Source: Pedobacter jeongneungensis
GTDB lineage: Bacteria > Bacteroidota > Bacteroidia > Sphingobacteriales > Sphingobacteriaceae
NCBI RefSeq assembly: GCF_000633455.1
Contig: NZ_AYMG01000023.1
Location: forward strand, 186,001-250,000
Direction: 5' to 3'
Length of the DNA stretch: 64,000 nt
Position 1 is the stretch's first letter. Every line of letters begins with the position of its first letter. The translations under genes and the position numbers were made by a program. Positions 1-8,530 of the stretch are shown in pieces. The notes under the pieces are model-generated. The model was given only the letters and a program-made list of their open reading frames with translations, was not told the origin of the DNA and made no database searches.

Positions 1-1735
1 TCGAACTGCCTTTTACATTGATCTGGATTCCACCTTTATCTCCGTTACCCCATGATTTAGGTAATAATAAAGGCTTCTGAAGATAAAAATTGGTATTCAG
101 CGGGCGAACATAGTTTTCATCTCTCAAGTTGTAGTACAGGCCTGCATTCACGTTCCCGATCCATACGGCATCCTGGTTTTTATTGGGCACATCCCATTTC
201 CATTTTAAGGTATCAGGCCGAATACCACCTTTTTCTCCCAAACCCATTAAATATTTGGTAGAACCTTTATCAAACGGAATATGAAAATCGACATTACTGA
301 ATGCTACATCCTTTAACGCTGTAACTTTAACCACGTAATGTACATAACCATCAAACTCTAAAGCACCTTCTAAATCCATTTTGAGGTTTTCAGAAGTATT
401 ACTTGCCGACCATTTTACTGTTCCAGCCTCTTTACTGGTAATCTGGAAATTATTGGGAATAAATTTCTCCTGGGTTTTTGGCGTATTATAAAAGTGAAAG
501 TGAATAGGCTCAGCCAGGATATTATTCGGTTTTTCGCTATAAGCCGTCATTTCAGCATTAAAGAAAGTCTGGATCTGTTTAGGGAAACCATCTGCGTTAA
601 TTTCAAATTTTCTGCCTAAAAGAGAGATTACATTTCCCTCAACCGTTAGCGGCGTATAAGGAGCAACCACAGTATTGGCTTGTGCCAAAGTAGAATTTAA
701 CCAGGTTAAACGAGTCTGTTTGTTTGGCGTTCCTACACCGGCATCAGCTAAAACTTCACTACCTACGGTAATTTTAACATCGATTACTTTAGATTTTCCA
801 TTGGCTTTGACCGTAAATTTTCCAGCATAAATGCCTGCAATTGTAGTTTTAGGAAAATTTATAGTAATCCACATCGGCTGAATTTTACCTGATACTACAT
901 TTACTGTCTCTACCAATGGTTTGTTATCGTAACTCGTTCCATTGGTATTTAAACAGTTGATATTTTTCGAAGAAATTATTTTTCCTGCTGTAGTTTTTAA
1001 ATCGCCGAAGTTCACCTCAACGTTTTTTAAATCTTTCAAAGCATATACACCCAATTGAAAAGCATAGTTTTCGCCTTTGCTGGCCGTTCCTGTGAAAGAA
1101 TTTAATGCACCTTTTTGCACCCAACGGTAAGGCAGGTCGTTTTGCATTTTGATGGGGTACATCCTATCCTCCGGAAATACAATAAAAGCTTCGGACGGAT
1201 ATTTTGCTTTAATTGCATTGGTTTCTTTAGCTGTGGCAATCACTTCCATCGGATAAAAAGAGTTGAATGCATCAATGGATTGAATCTCCATCACTGAAGT
1301 ATTCACTTTAACTTGCTTTGCAGCAGCTAACCAAGCCTGATCTACCTGTTTAGGTTTGATGTAAACACCTTTTGGATAATTGCTCCTGCCCTCGTTTTTA
1401 TAAGCGAGATAATACACATAATATTTTCCGGCACCAGTAGTTTCAAAATAAACATCGGCACTTTCTCTAGTTAGTTTATCTGTACCAACAATTGAAATAG
1501 TTTTACCGTTGGCATCCTGAATAATGATTCCTTTTAACTCAGGATGTTCGTCTCTTCTACGCCAGTCTATTTTTGCATGGCCAATCTTGCCGTTACCTGC
1601 AAACTGTAACACAATCCTGTGGTTACCCAGCGAATCAGGGTTCCAGGCATTATTGCCATTCGTATATTTTAATATTTGTGCATTAAGGGATAGCTGCCCG
1701 AATAGACAGAACAGTAGAAAAAGCCTAAATTTCAT
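1..1735 (-). CDS. Secreted glycosidase-like protein, 3' part missing (runs off the left edge)
   Basis: An open frame runs from ATG at 1735 to the window edge, 578 codons without a stop. The protein begins with a signal peptide (MKFRLFLLFCLFGQLSLNAQ), so it is exported. The visible part is beta-rich with no catalytic motif I can name. The stretch containing LRDENYVRPLNTNFY and LLPKSWGNGDKGG (near the break) reminds me of the Bacteroidota proteins annotated as six-hairpin glycosidase-like or DUF6067/GH123 N-terminal, which act on polysaccharides. That family call is from memory and tentative; export and truncation are directly visible. A CAAACGTTTG palindrome lies about 70 bp upstream, the same sequence found twice ahead of the susC gene, which suggests sugar-responsive control. 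Confidence 0.6.
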   Translation of the reverse strand, partial: MKFRLFLLFCLFGQLSLNAQILKYTNGNNAWNPDSLGNHRIVLQFAGNGKIGHAKIDWRRRDEHPELKGIIIQDANGKTISIVGTDKLTRESADVYFETTGAGKYYVYYLAYKNEGRSNYPKGVYIKPKQVDQAWLAAAKQVKVNTSVMEIQSIDAFNSFYPMEVIATAKETNAIKAKYPSEAFIVFPEDRMYPIKMQNDLPYRWVQKGALNSFTGTASKGENYAFQLGVYALKDLKNVEVNFGDLKTTAGKIISSKNINCLNTNGTSYDNKPLVETVNVVSGKIQPMWITINFPKTTIAGIYAGKFTVKANGKSKVIDVKITVGSEVLADAGVGTPNKQTRLTWLNSTLAQANTVVAPYTPLTVEGNVISLLGRKFEINADGFPKQIQTFFNAEMTAYSEKPNNILAEPIHFHFYNTPKTQEKFIPNNFQITSKEAGTVKWSASNTSENLKMDLEGALEFDGYVHYVVKVTALKDVAFSNVDFHIPFDKGSTKYLMGLGEKGGIRPDTLKWKWDVPNKNQDAVWIGNVNAGLYYNLRDENYVRPLNTNFYLQKPLLLPKSWGNGDKGGIQINVKGSS

Positions 1736-1803
1736 TATCAATTTGTTTTAGGCTAATTTATGTATAGCAGATTGAATTAAAGCTATGTAATGAAAAAATG
1801 AGA

Positions 1804-1813
1804 CAAACGTTTG
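1804..1813. promoter_or_regulatory. CAAACGTTTG palindrome, candidate LacI-family operator
   Basis: A perfect 10-bp palindrome with an AAACGTTT core lies 69 bp upstream of the glycosidase-like gene. The same 10-mer occurs only twice more that I could find, both upstream of susC (42837-42846 and 43010-43019). LacI/CcpA-type regulators bind related A+T-flanked CG-centred palindromes; the regulator itself is not in the window. Confidence 0.45.
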
Positions 1814-1863
1814 CTTTGTTGGTTCATTTGTTCATTAGGCAATGGTTTATTGGTGGGAGCTGT

Positions 1864-2006
1864 TGTCATTCTGAGCGCAGCAAAGAATCCCTTTTCTAGT
1901 ACCCCAGAAATTTCAATGTCCACAAATCGTTGTAATTTGGGTTTATCTGTTTATTAAGGTCAGCATTTCATAGCTTAAAGATTCTTCACCATGCTCAGAA
2001 TGACAG
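1864..2006. repeat. Dispersed inverted-repeat element (REP/MITE-like), full copy
   Basis: The ends of this roughly 143-bp piece form an imperfect inverted repeat: GTCATTCTGAGCGCAGC near the left end pairs with GCTCAGAATGAC at the right end, and each arm continues with AAGAATC-like bases inside. A second copy with the same architecture is at 55538-55665, and single-arm relatives occur near 36063, 46905 and 56535. It lies in the 330-bp gap after the ribosomal operon and holds no gene. Confidence 0.6.
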
Positions 2007-2011
2007 AAAAC

Positions 2012-2043
2012 AAAAAAAGTCCTGCTCTTTCGAACAGGACTTT
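2012..2043 (-). terminator. Terminator at the end of the ribosomal protein operon
   Basis: A 9-bp perfect stem (AAAGTCCTG at 2016-2024 with CAGGACTTT at 2035-2043) is followed, in the minus direction, by a run of T residues. It lies about 20 bp beyond the rplQ stop codon, where the long operon should end. Confidence 0.85.
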
Positions 2044-2065
2044 CTTATACTTAAAGGGAATAAAA

Positions 2066-2590
2066 TTATTCTCCTTTTGGTTCTTCAGTAGCAGGAGCTT
2101 CTTCAGCAGGAGCAACTTCTTCGGCAACTTCAGCTTTCGCTTCAGCAGCTTTAGGTGCAGCAGTAGCTTTACTTCTACCACGACGAGTTGTTTTCTTCTC
2201 TTCTTTAACTTCTACATCTTTACCGTAAACAGTATTGTAATCTACCAATTCAATTAAAGCCATTTCAGCGTTATCACCGGCACGGTTGTTTAATTTAATG
2301 ATACGAGTGTAACCACCTGGACGGTTTGCAACTTTCTCAGCAATTTCGCGGAATAAGATTGTTACCACTTCTTTATCTTGTAAGTAAGCAAATACTGTAC
2401 GACGTGAGTGAGTAGTATCATTTTTTGATTTAGTGATAATTGGCTCAACATAAGTACGTAAAGCTTTAGCTTTAGCTAAAGTTGTTGTAATTCTTTTGTG
2501 CAAAATAAGTGATGAAGCCATGTTAGCTAACATCGCCTTTCTGTGGCTTGCGGTTCTACCTAAGTGGTTTACTTTTTTACCGTGTCTCAT
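2066..2590 (-). CDS. rplQ: 50S ribosomal protein L17 with Ala/Glu-rich tail
   Basis: L17 belongs to the large ribosomal subunit near the exit tunnel. The start MRHGKKVNHLGRTASHRKAM is the family signature, and the core covers about residues 1-125. The protein has 174 residues, against about 120-130 in most bacteria. The extra part (about 125-174) first has a basic TTRRGRSK patch and then an acidic Ala/Glu/Pro-rich stretch that is probably disordered. It is the last gene of the operon, 103 bp after rpoA and just before the terminator at 2012-2043, the classical alpha-operon order. Confidence 0.97.
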   Translation of the reverse strand: MRHGKKVNHLGRTASHRKAMLANMASSLILHKRITTTLAKAKALRTYVEPIITKSKNDTTHSRRTVFAYLQDKEVVTILFREIAEKVANRPGGYTRIIKLNNRAGDNAEMALIELVDYNTVYGKDVEVKEEKKTTRRGRSKATAAPKAAEAKAEVAEEVAPAEEAPATEEPKGE

Positions 2591-2693
2591 TGTTTTTTAA
2601 TTGAGTGTATACCGTCTCTTTGCAACTAAGCTGAGGGAATTATACACTGTGAAATAATAATTTGTTCAACGCTTTGCGCTAAGCGCATGGCGA

Positions 2694-3686
2694 TTATTCT
2701 TCGTCTAATTTAAATTTAGACAGGTTCATACCAAATGATAAACCTTTTGATTTTACTAATTCCTGGATCTCTGTTAAAGATTTTTTACCGAAGTTTCTGA
2801 ATTTTAACATATCAGCTACATCGTAAGAAACTAAATCAGCTAAAGTACGGATATCAGCAGCTTTTAAGCAATTTAATGCCCTAACTGAAAGATCCATATC
2901 TACTAATTCAGTTTTAAGGATTTTACGCATATGTAAAATTTCCTCATCAACTTCTTTAGTTTCTTCTTTAGCCTGAGATTCTAATACTAAATTCTCATCA
3001 GAGAATAACATAAAGTGTTGGATAAGGATCTTAGCCGCTTCTTTTAATGCTTCTTCAGGATGAATTGAACCGTCAGTAGAGATATCTAAAACCAATTTTT
3101 CATAATCCGTTTTTTGCTCAACACGAAAGTTTTCAATCGTGTATTTTACATTTTTCATTGGAGTATAAATCGAATCGATTGCGATTACACCTACAACAGC
3201 ATCAGCAACTTTATTTTCTTCAGCAGGTACATAACCACGTCCTTTATTGATGGTTAATTCCACTTCCAAAGTAACAGATTTATCCATGTTGCAGATTACG
3301 TGCTCAGGGTTTAAAACTGTAAAGTTGTTAGAGAATTTAGTGATATCACCAGCTTTAAACTGATCTTGACCATTAACGATGATGAAAACTTTTTCAGAAT
3401 CACCTGAATCACCAGTTTTCTTAAAACGTACTTGTTTTAAGTTTAAGATGATATCAGTTAAATCTTCTACAACACCTTTCATGGTAGAAAACTCGTGAGA
3501 AACGCCTGAAAAACGAATAGTAGTAATAGCATAACCTTCTAATGAAGAAAGTAATATTCTTCTTAAGGCATTACCAATTGTTACACCGAAACCGGGCTCT
3601 AAAGGACGAAATTCAAATGTGCCATCGAAATCAGTTGATTTCTGCATGATCACTTTGTCTGGTTTCTGAAATGCTAAAATTGCCAT
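2694..3686 (-). CDS. rpoA: DNA-directed RNA polymerase subunit alpha
   Basis: This is the alpha subunit that dimerises to start RNA polymerase assembly. The N-terminal domain (about residues 1-235) has the typical LEPGFGVTIGNALRRILLSSL stretch, and the C-terminal domain (about 250-330) ends in the helix-hairpin-helix region around FRNFGKKSLTEI that contacts DNA and activators. At 330 residues it is normal length. It follows rpsD after an 85-bp gap holding a terminator-like hairpin (3728-3760), so polymerase subunit output may be set partly by read-through. Identification is secure. Confidence 0.98.
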   Translation of the reverse strand: MAILAFQKPDKVIMQKSTDFDGTFEFRPLEPGFGVTIGNALRRILLSSLEGYAITTIRFSGVSHEFSTMKGVVEDLTDIILNLKQVRFKKTGDSGDSEKVFIIVNGQDQFKAGDITKFSNNFTVLNPEHVICNMDKSVTLEVELTINKGRGYVPAEENKVADAVVGVIAIDSIYTPMKNVKYTIENFRVEQKTDYEKLVLDISTDGSIHPEEALKEAAKILIQHFMLFSDENLVLESQAKEETKEVDEEILHMRKILKTELVDMDLSVRALNCLKAADIRTLADLVSYDVADMLKFRNFGKKSLTEIQELVKSKGLSFGMNLSKFKLDEE

Positions 3687-3727
3687 TTATATTTTTTTAA
3701 ATTCGTTATTGAATATATAGTAACAAG

Positions 3728-3760
3728 AAAAAAGTTAATTACCCTTTCGAGGTAATTAAC
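3728..3760 (-). terminator. Terminator-like hairpin between rpsD and rpoA
   Basis: GTTAATTACC (3734-3743) and GGTAATTAAC (3751-3760) form a perfect 10-bp stem with a 7-nt loop. In the minus direction it is followed directly by TTTTTTC. This has the form of an intrinsic terminator but sits inside the operon, so it more likely attenuates or processes the transcript than ends it completely. Confidence 0.6.
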
Positions 3761-3771
3761 TATCTTATTTA

Positions 3772-4380
3772 TTACTTTGAGTATAACTCGATGATTAAGT
3801 TTTCCTTAATGTTTTCAGGAATCTCATCACGTTGAGGGTAAGTTAAGAATTTACCGGTTAATTCACCAGCATTCCACTCTAACCATGCGAACTTGTTAAT
3901 TGTTCTGCCTGCAACTGAGTTACTAATTGATTCTAAAGATTTAGATTTTTCACGAACAGCAACCACATCACCAGCTTTTAACTGATATGAAGGGATATTT
4001 ACAACTTCACCATTCACGGTTACGTGTTTATGGCTAACTAACTGGCGTGCACCAGAACGGGTTGTTGCAATACCTAAACGGTATACTGTGTTATCTAAAC
4101 GTGCTTCTAATAATTGAAGTAAGTTATCACCAGTGATACCTGCACGTGAAGATGCTTTTTTAAACAAGTTACTGAACTGTTTTTCTAACACACCATAAGT
4201 GTATTTTACTTTTTGTTTCTCCATTAACTGGATAGCATATTCAGATTGTTTTCCTCTTCTTTTTGATGAGCCATGTTGCCCAGGAGGATAATTTTTTCTG
4301 TCTAACACCTTATCAGGACCGAAGATTGGTTCTCTGAATTTACGGGCGATTTTTGATTTTGGGCCTGTATATCTTGCCAT
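3772..4380 (-). CDS. rpsD: 30S ribosomal protein S4 (zinc-free form)
   Basis: S4 is a primary 16S rRNA binder that starts 30S assembly and in many bacteria represses its own operon. The protein has 202 residues, starts MARYTGPKSKIARKFREPIFG and carries the S4 RNA-binding domain around residues 92-155 (LEARLDNTVYRLG, then VSHKHVTVNGEVV). The N-terminus lacks the cysteine cluster of zinc-binding S4 proteins. It lies between rpsK and rpoA, the usual position in the alpha operon. Confidence 0.97.
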   Translation of the reverse strand: MARYTGPKSKIARKFREPIFGPDKVLDRKNYPPGQHGSSKRRGKQSEYAIQLMEKQKVKYTYGVLEKQFSNLFKKASSRAGITGDNLLQLLEARLDNTVYRLGIATTRSGARQLVSHKHVTVNGEVVNIPSYQLKAGDVVAVREKSKSLESISNSVAGRTINKFAWLEWNAGELTGKFLTYPQRDEIPENIKENLIIELYSK

Positions 4381-4442
4381 TTTTTTTCTGTTTTTAAAGT
4401 ATCATCCAGCCTGTAACTGGAGATTCTTAGCTTTAAAATTAA

Positions 4443-4832
4443 TTAAACTCTTCTCTTTTTAGGAGGACGACATCCGTTGTGAGGAAGTGGAGTAATATCT
4501 TTAATAGATGTTACTTCGATACCTGCTACTTGCAAAGTTCTGATTGCAGATTCACGACCTGAACCCGGACCTTTTACAAACACTTCAACTTTACGTAAAC
4601 CTAAATCAAACGCAACTTTACCGCAATCTGAAGCTGCTTGACCAGCTGCATACGGCGTGTTCTTTTTAGAACCTTTAAAGCCCATTTTACCAGCAGAAGA
4701 CCATGAAATAGTCTGTCCGTTGTTGTTTGTTAAGGTAACGATGATGTTGTTGAAGGTAGCATTGATATGTGCCTGACCAACAGACTCAATTACAACGATA
4801 CGTTTTTTTGTTACTTTTTTACTCTTAGCCAT
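4443..4832 (-). CDS. rpsK: 30S ribosomal protein S11
   Basis: S11 forms part of the 30S platform beside the mRNA exit site. The 129-residue protein has the typical core (HINATFNNIIVTLTN, then GKVAFDLGLRKVEVFVKGPGSGRESAIR) and ends in the basic PLPHNGCRPPKKRRV tail. The N-terminus is Lys-rich. A 150-bp gap with a repeat region separates it from rpsM upstream, unusual in this otherwise tight operon. Confidence 0.97.
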   Translation of the reverse strand: MAKSKKVTKKRIVVIESVGQAHINATFNNIIVTLTNNNGQTISWSSAGKMGFKGSKKNTPYAAGQAASDCGKVAFDLGLRKVEVFVKGPGSGRESAIRTLQVAGIEVTSIKDITPLPHNGCRPPKKRRV

Positions 4833-4841
4833 TTTTTATTT

Positions 4842-4977
4842 TAGATATGAGATATGAGATATGAGTATTGAGATTTTACGCTCGCCCATACCACTATCTT
4901 AACTATTTATACATTAGCTTGAGAGGTTGACTTAATAATACAATTGTCTCATATCTCAAATCTAACATCTCAAATCT
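4842..4977. repeat. Word-like inverted repeat between rpsK and rpsM
   Basis: The left arm is a run of GATATGA units (about 4843-4874) and the right arm (about 4942-4977) carries the imperfect complement built from TCTCATATCTCAAATCT words. Together they can form a long imperfect hairpin in the operon transcript. No open frame is present. Confidence 0.55.
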
Positions 4978-4982
4978 ACCTC

Positions 4983-5360
4983 TTACTTAGTAGCTTTTTT
5001 CTTGTTAGCAACTGTTTTTCTCTTACCCTTACGAGTACGTGAGTTATTTTTAGTACGCTGACCACGAGAAGGTAAACCTTTTCTGTGACGTAAACCGCGG
5101 TAACAACCGATATCCATTAAACGTTTGATGTTTAACTGAACCTCAGAGCGTAAAGCACCTTCTACTTTAATCTCATCGTTGATCATTGTACGGATTGCTG
5201 ATAACTCATCATCAGACCAGTCTTGTACTTTTTTGTTAAGATCGATACCTGCTGTAGTTAAAATACGTTGTGCAGTTGTTCTGCCAATTCCGTAGATGTA
5301 GGTTAAACCGATCTCTCCTCTTTTGTTTCTTGGTAAATCAATACCTGAAATCCTTGCCAT
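4983..5360 (-). CDS. rpsM: 30S ribosomal protein S13
   Basis: S13 sits in the 30S head and contacts the 50S subunit. The start MARISGIDLPRNKRGEIGLTYIYGIG and the C-terminal GLRHRKGLPSRGQRTKNN motif are diagnostic, followed by a Lys/Arg-rich tail. At 125 residues it is normal length. It is preceded by rpmJ 69 bp upstream, the classical infA-rpmJ-rpsM order. Confidence 0.97.
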   Translation of the reverse strand: MARISGIDLPRNKRGEIGLTYIYGIGRTTAQRILTTAGIDLNKKVQDWSDDELSAIRTMINDEIKVEGALRSEVQLNIKRLMDIGCYRGLRHRKGLPSRGQRTKNNSRTRKGKRKTVANKKKATK

Positions 5361-5429
5361 ATTTGTTTATGTTTTTACGTAATTCCGAACGGCGGGCCAC
5401 CGTTGTGCGGTTGATTACAATATTCTTAA

Positions 5430-5546
5430 TTACCCTTGACGTTGCTTGTATTTAGGATTTTTCTTGTTGATTACGTAAAGTTTACCTTTACGGCGAATAA
5501 TCTTACAATCAGCGCTACGTTTTTTAATTGATGATCTAACTTTCAT
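5430..5546 (-). CDS. rpmJ: 50S ribosomal protein L36, zinc-free form
   Basis: A 38-codon frame starts with ATG at 5546 and begins MKVRSSIKKRSADCKIIRRK, ending KYKQRQG, the L36 pattern. Zinc-binding L36 has ligands at about Cys11, Cys14, Cys27 and His33. Here these positions read Ser, Cys, Asn and Tyr, so only one ligand remains and the protein should not bind zinc in the standard way. It starts 1 bp after the infA stop codon, so the two are probably translated together. Confidence 0.95.
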   Translation of the reverse strand: MKVRSSIKKRSADCKIIRRKGKLYVINKKNPKYKQRQG

Positions 5547-5547
5547 T

Positions 5548-5766
5548 TTATTTGTATCTATAAGTAATGCGTCCTTTTGTTAAATCATAAGGAGACATTT
5601 CCAATTTAACTTTATCCCCAGGAAGAATTTTGATGTAGTGCATCCTCATCTTACCTGAAATGTGAGCAATAATTTCATGCCCGTTCTCGAGTTCTACCCT
5701 GAACATCGCATTAGATAATGCTTCTCTTATTACTCCGTCTTGTTCAATTGAGGCTTGTTTAGCCAT
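5548..5766 (-). CDS. infA: Translation initiation factor IF-1
   Basis: IF-1 binds the A site of the 30S subunit during initiation. This 72-residue protein is an S1-type OB fold with the typical GVIREALSNAMFRVELENGHEIIAHISGKMR region split over its length and a C-terminal KGRITYRYK. It lies between map and rpmJ, as in many bacteria. Length and sequence are normal. Confidence 0.97.
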   Translation of the reverse strand: MAKQASIEQDGVIREALSNAMFRVELENGHEIIAHISGKMRMHYIKILPGDKVKLEMSPYDLTKGRITYRYK

Positions 5767-5837
5767 ATTTTATTGATTGTTACTTAATTAGCTGCTTCTA
5801 AACAGGGTTGCAAAATTAAATAAAAAATTTTAATTAT

Positions 5838-6623
5838 TTATTTTTTTTGTTGTAAAACTTCTTCTATAATAGAAAACGTTGATAAAACCTCTGCTTTGCC
5901 CTTTTTTACGGCTACTGTGTGCTCAAAATGTGCCGATGGCTTATTGTCTTTACTGGTTACTGTCCATCCATCTTTATGGAATTTAACACCGGCTACGCCT
6001 GCATTAATCATGGGTTCTATCGCAATTACCATTCCTTCTTCAAGTTTTGGTCCTGCGCCACGTTTTCCATAATTTGGAACTTCTGGTTTCTCATGAAGCT
6101 TTACCCCAACACCATGTCCTACAAGTTCTCTTACTACACCAAATCCATTAGTTTCTGCATGGTGCTGAACAGCGAAACCAACATCACCAATACGCATACC
6201 GGCAACAGCTTTCTCGATACCCAATTCCAGACAACGTTTGGTAACCTCAACCAGTTTCTGTTTTTCAGCATCAATTTCCCCGATGGAGAAAGTATAAGCC
6301 GAATCGCCAAAATAGTTGTTCTTGATTACGCCACAATCAACTGAAATCAGATCTCCTTCTTTAATTACATACTCGCTTGGAAAACCATGAACAACCTGCT
6401 CATTTGGCGAAATACATAATGAATAAGGGAAACCATTATAGTTTAAAAATGCCGGGATTGCTCCATTGTCACTAATAAACTCGTAAGCCAGTTTATCTAA
6501 TTGGATAGTAGTCATGCCTGCCTTTATCACTTTAGCCACTTCGGCCAAAGTTTTCGAAACAAGCATGGAACTTTCTCTTATTAACTCGATCTCCTCAAGA
6601 GATTTGTAATAGATTTTAGACAT
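5838..6623 (-). CDS. map: Methionine aminopeptidase, type I
   Basis: This enzyme removes the initiator methionine from new proteins. At 261 residues it is a type I form without an N-terminal extension. The metal ligands of the pita-bread fold are recognisable: Asp in SVDCGV, Asp in YFGDSAYTF, His in LVGHGVG, Glu in IEPMINAG and Glu in HFEHTVAV. It starts 8 bp after the secY stop codon and is co-transcribed with the ribosomal genes, which fits its work at the ribosome exit. Confidence 0.97.
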   Translation of the reverse strand: MSKIYYKSLEEIELIRESSMLVSKTLAEVAKVIKAGMTTIQLDKLAYEFISDNGAIPAFLNYNGFPYSLCISPNEQVVHGFPSEYVIKEGDLISVDCGVIKNNYFGDSAYTFSIGEIDAEKQKLVEVTKRCLELGIEKAVAGMRIGDVGFAVQHHAETNGFGVVRELVGHGVGVKLHEKPEVPNYGKRGAGPKLEEGMVIAIEPMINAGVAGVKFHKDGWTVTSKDNKPSAHFEHTVAVKKGKAEVLSTFSIIEEVLQQKK

Positions 6624-6631
6624 TCTTTACA

Positions 6632-7972
6632 CTACAACGCTGCGTTGCTACTTGCAGCAGGAACACCTGTTCTGCCTGTAACCCTACCCGTTTTCATTAA
6701 ACCATCGTAATGGCGCATCAATAAGTAACTTTCGATCTGTTGTAAAGTATCCAATACAACACCAACCAAAATCAATAAAGAAGTACCACCGAAGAAGTGT
6801 GCAAATTCCTGTTTAATACCAAATTTAACCGCTAATGAAGGAAGTATAGCAATGATCGCTAAGAATACCGCACCTGGGAAAGTGATTTTAGAAATTACAT
6901 CATCAATAAAAGTTGATGTTGCAAAACCCGGTTTAACACCTGGGATAAAACCGCCGTTTTTCTTCATATCATCGCTCATTTGAGTTGGATTAACTGTAAT
7001 GGCAGTATAGAAGAAAGTAAATGCAATAATTAAAATAGCGAACGTTAAGCTATAAGCCAACGAAGTTGTGTTACTGAACTGGATTAACCAAGAACCTTGT
7101 AAAGAAGGAACAAACTGCATTAAAGCACCTGGAATGAACATTAACGCCTGAGCAAAAATGATCGGCATTACACCAGCAGCATTCACTTTTAAAGGAATGT
7201 ACTGACGTACACCACCAAACTGGCGGTTACCAACAATTTTCTTAGCGTATTGTACAGGTACTTTACGTACACCTTGAACAATTAAAATGGTAAACATTAC
7301 CACAGCAAATAATGCAACGATCTCTAAAACCAAAGCAACCGGGCCTCCACCTTCACTGGCAGAACCTACACGGGCACTAAACTCCTGAGAAATTGCAACT
7401 GGTAAACGGGCAATAATACCAACCATAATGATTAGTGATGTACCGTTACCAATACCTTTATCAGTAATTTTTTCACCCAACCACATTACAAATAATGTAC
7501 CTGCCGTTAATACAAACGTAGATAGTACTAAGAATAAAGTGTTCGGTAATAAAATAGCTTCTGCAGGAACCTGCGTTTTAACGTAACCAACAGATTGAAC
7601 GATTGTGATCGCTACCGTTAGGTAACGGGTAATCTGGTTCATTTTCTTTCTACCACTTTCGCCCTCTTTCTGCATTTTTTGGAAAGAAGGAACAGCAATA
7701 CCCAATAGTTGCACCACGATAGACGCAGAGATATAAGGCATTACCCCCAATGCTAAAATAGACACACGAGAAAAAGATCCTCCGGCAAACATATCCAGTA
7801 AGCCTAAAAGTCCTGATTTTTCGTTATTGCCTAAAGCAGTTGGATCCACACCTGGTAAAACCACGTGAGATACGAAACGGTATACCAAAAGAATTAAGAG
7901 CGTAAACAATATACGCTCTTTTAATTCCTGAATTTTCCAGATATTACTTAAAGTAGTAAATAGCTTCTTCAT
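6632..7972 (-). CDS. secY: Protein translocase subunit SecY
   Basis: SecY is the membrane channel of the general secretion pathway. The 446-residue protein has about ten hydrophobic membrane segments, with the conserved GVMPYISASIVVQLL plug-side region and the SLLILVGVVLDTLQQIESYLLMRHYDG C-terminal region (shown as landmarks, in two pieces). It is placed between rplO (7 bp upstream) and map (8 bp downstream), the spc-operon order. Nothing unusual is visible. Confidence 0.97.
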   Translation of the reverse strand: MKKLFTTLSNIWKIQELKERILFTLLILLVYRFVSHVVLPGVDPTALGNNEKSGLLGLLDMFAGGSFSRVSILALGVMPYISASIVVQLLGIAVPSFQKMQKEGESGRKKMNQITRYLTVAITIVQSVGYVKTQVPAEAILLPNTLFLVLSTFVLTAGTLFVMWLGEKITDKGIGNGTSLIIMVGIIARLPVAISQEFSARVGSASEGGGPVALVLEIVALFAVVMFTILIVQGVRKVPVQYAKKIVGNRQFGGVRQYIPLKVNAAGVMPIIFAQALMFIPGALMQFVPSLQGSWLIQFSNTTSLAYSLTFAILIIAFTFFYTAITVNPTQMSDDMKKNGGFIPGVKPGFATSTFIDDVISKITFPGAVFLAIIAILPSLAVKFGIKQEFAHFFGGTSLLILVGVVLDTLQQIESYLLMRHYDGLMKTGRVTGRTGVPAASSNAAL

Positions 7973-7979
7973 TTAATAA

Positions 7980-8426
7980 TTACAATTTTACAATAGAACC
8001 ACCTGCAGCTTCAATAGCTTTTTGTGCGGTTGCAGAGAACGCATGTGCTGTAATTTCTAGCTTTGCTTTAACTTCACCACGACCTAAAATTTTAACTAAG
8101 TCGTTTTTAGAAGCTAAACCATGTGCTTGTAAAGCAGCGAAATCGATAGTTGTTAAGCTGTGTTTTTCAGCTAAAGCTTGTAAAACATCTAAGTTTACAC
8201 CAACATACTCAGTACGGTTGATTGGTTTGAAACCAACTTTAGGCACACGACGTTGTAAAGGCATTTGACCACCTTCAAAACCGATTTTGGTTTTGTGACC
8301 TGAACGAGAACCCGCACCTTTGTGACCACGGGTTGAAGTACCGCCACGACCAGAACCTGTACCACGACCAATTCTTTTGCTGTTTTTTGTAGAACCTACT
8401 GCAGGTTTTAAATTACTTAAATTCAT
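7980..8426 (-). CDS. rplO: 50S ribosomal protein L15
   Basis: L15 is a late-assembly protein of the 50S subunit. The open frame could start at 8471, but the family start MNLSNLKPAVGSTKNSKRIG begins at ATG 8426, so I use that (148 residues). The Gly-rich segment GRGTGSGRGGTSTRGHKG and the later GFEGGQMPLQRRVPKVGF motif are diagnostic. It lies between rpmD and secY; the gap to rpmD contains an 11-bp hairpin (8486-8521). Confidence 0.96.
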   Translation of the reverse strand: MNLSNLKPAVGSTKNSKRIGRGTGSGRGGTSTRGHKGAGSRSGHKTKIGFEGGQMPLQRRVPKVGFKPINRTEYVGVNLDVLQALAEKHSLTTIDFAALQAHGLASKNDLVKILGRGEVKAKLEITAHAFSATAQKAIEAAGGSIVKL

Positions 8427-8485
8427 TTTTTTGAATTTGTGTTGCCCTTCGCTTTCACTAAACAGGTACAACGATTAAACATATA

Positions 8486-8521
8486 TAAAGGTAATACCGG
8501 TTTTATCCAATATTACCTTTA
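8486..8521. promoter_or_regulatory. Perfect 11-bp hairpin between rpmD and rplO
   Basis: TAAAGGTAATA (8486-8496) and TATTACCTTTA (8511-8521) pair perfectly around a 14-nt loop. No T run follows on the minus strand, so it is not a normal terminator. It could be an RNA processing or stability element within the operon transcript. Confidence 0.45.
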
Positions 8522-8530
8522 AAACTTTTA

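Noticed and set aside
8427..8471. Longer start of rplO
   Set aside because: The extra 15 residues are not part of L15; the conserved start is at ATG 8426.
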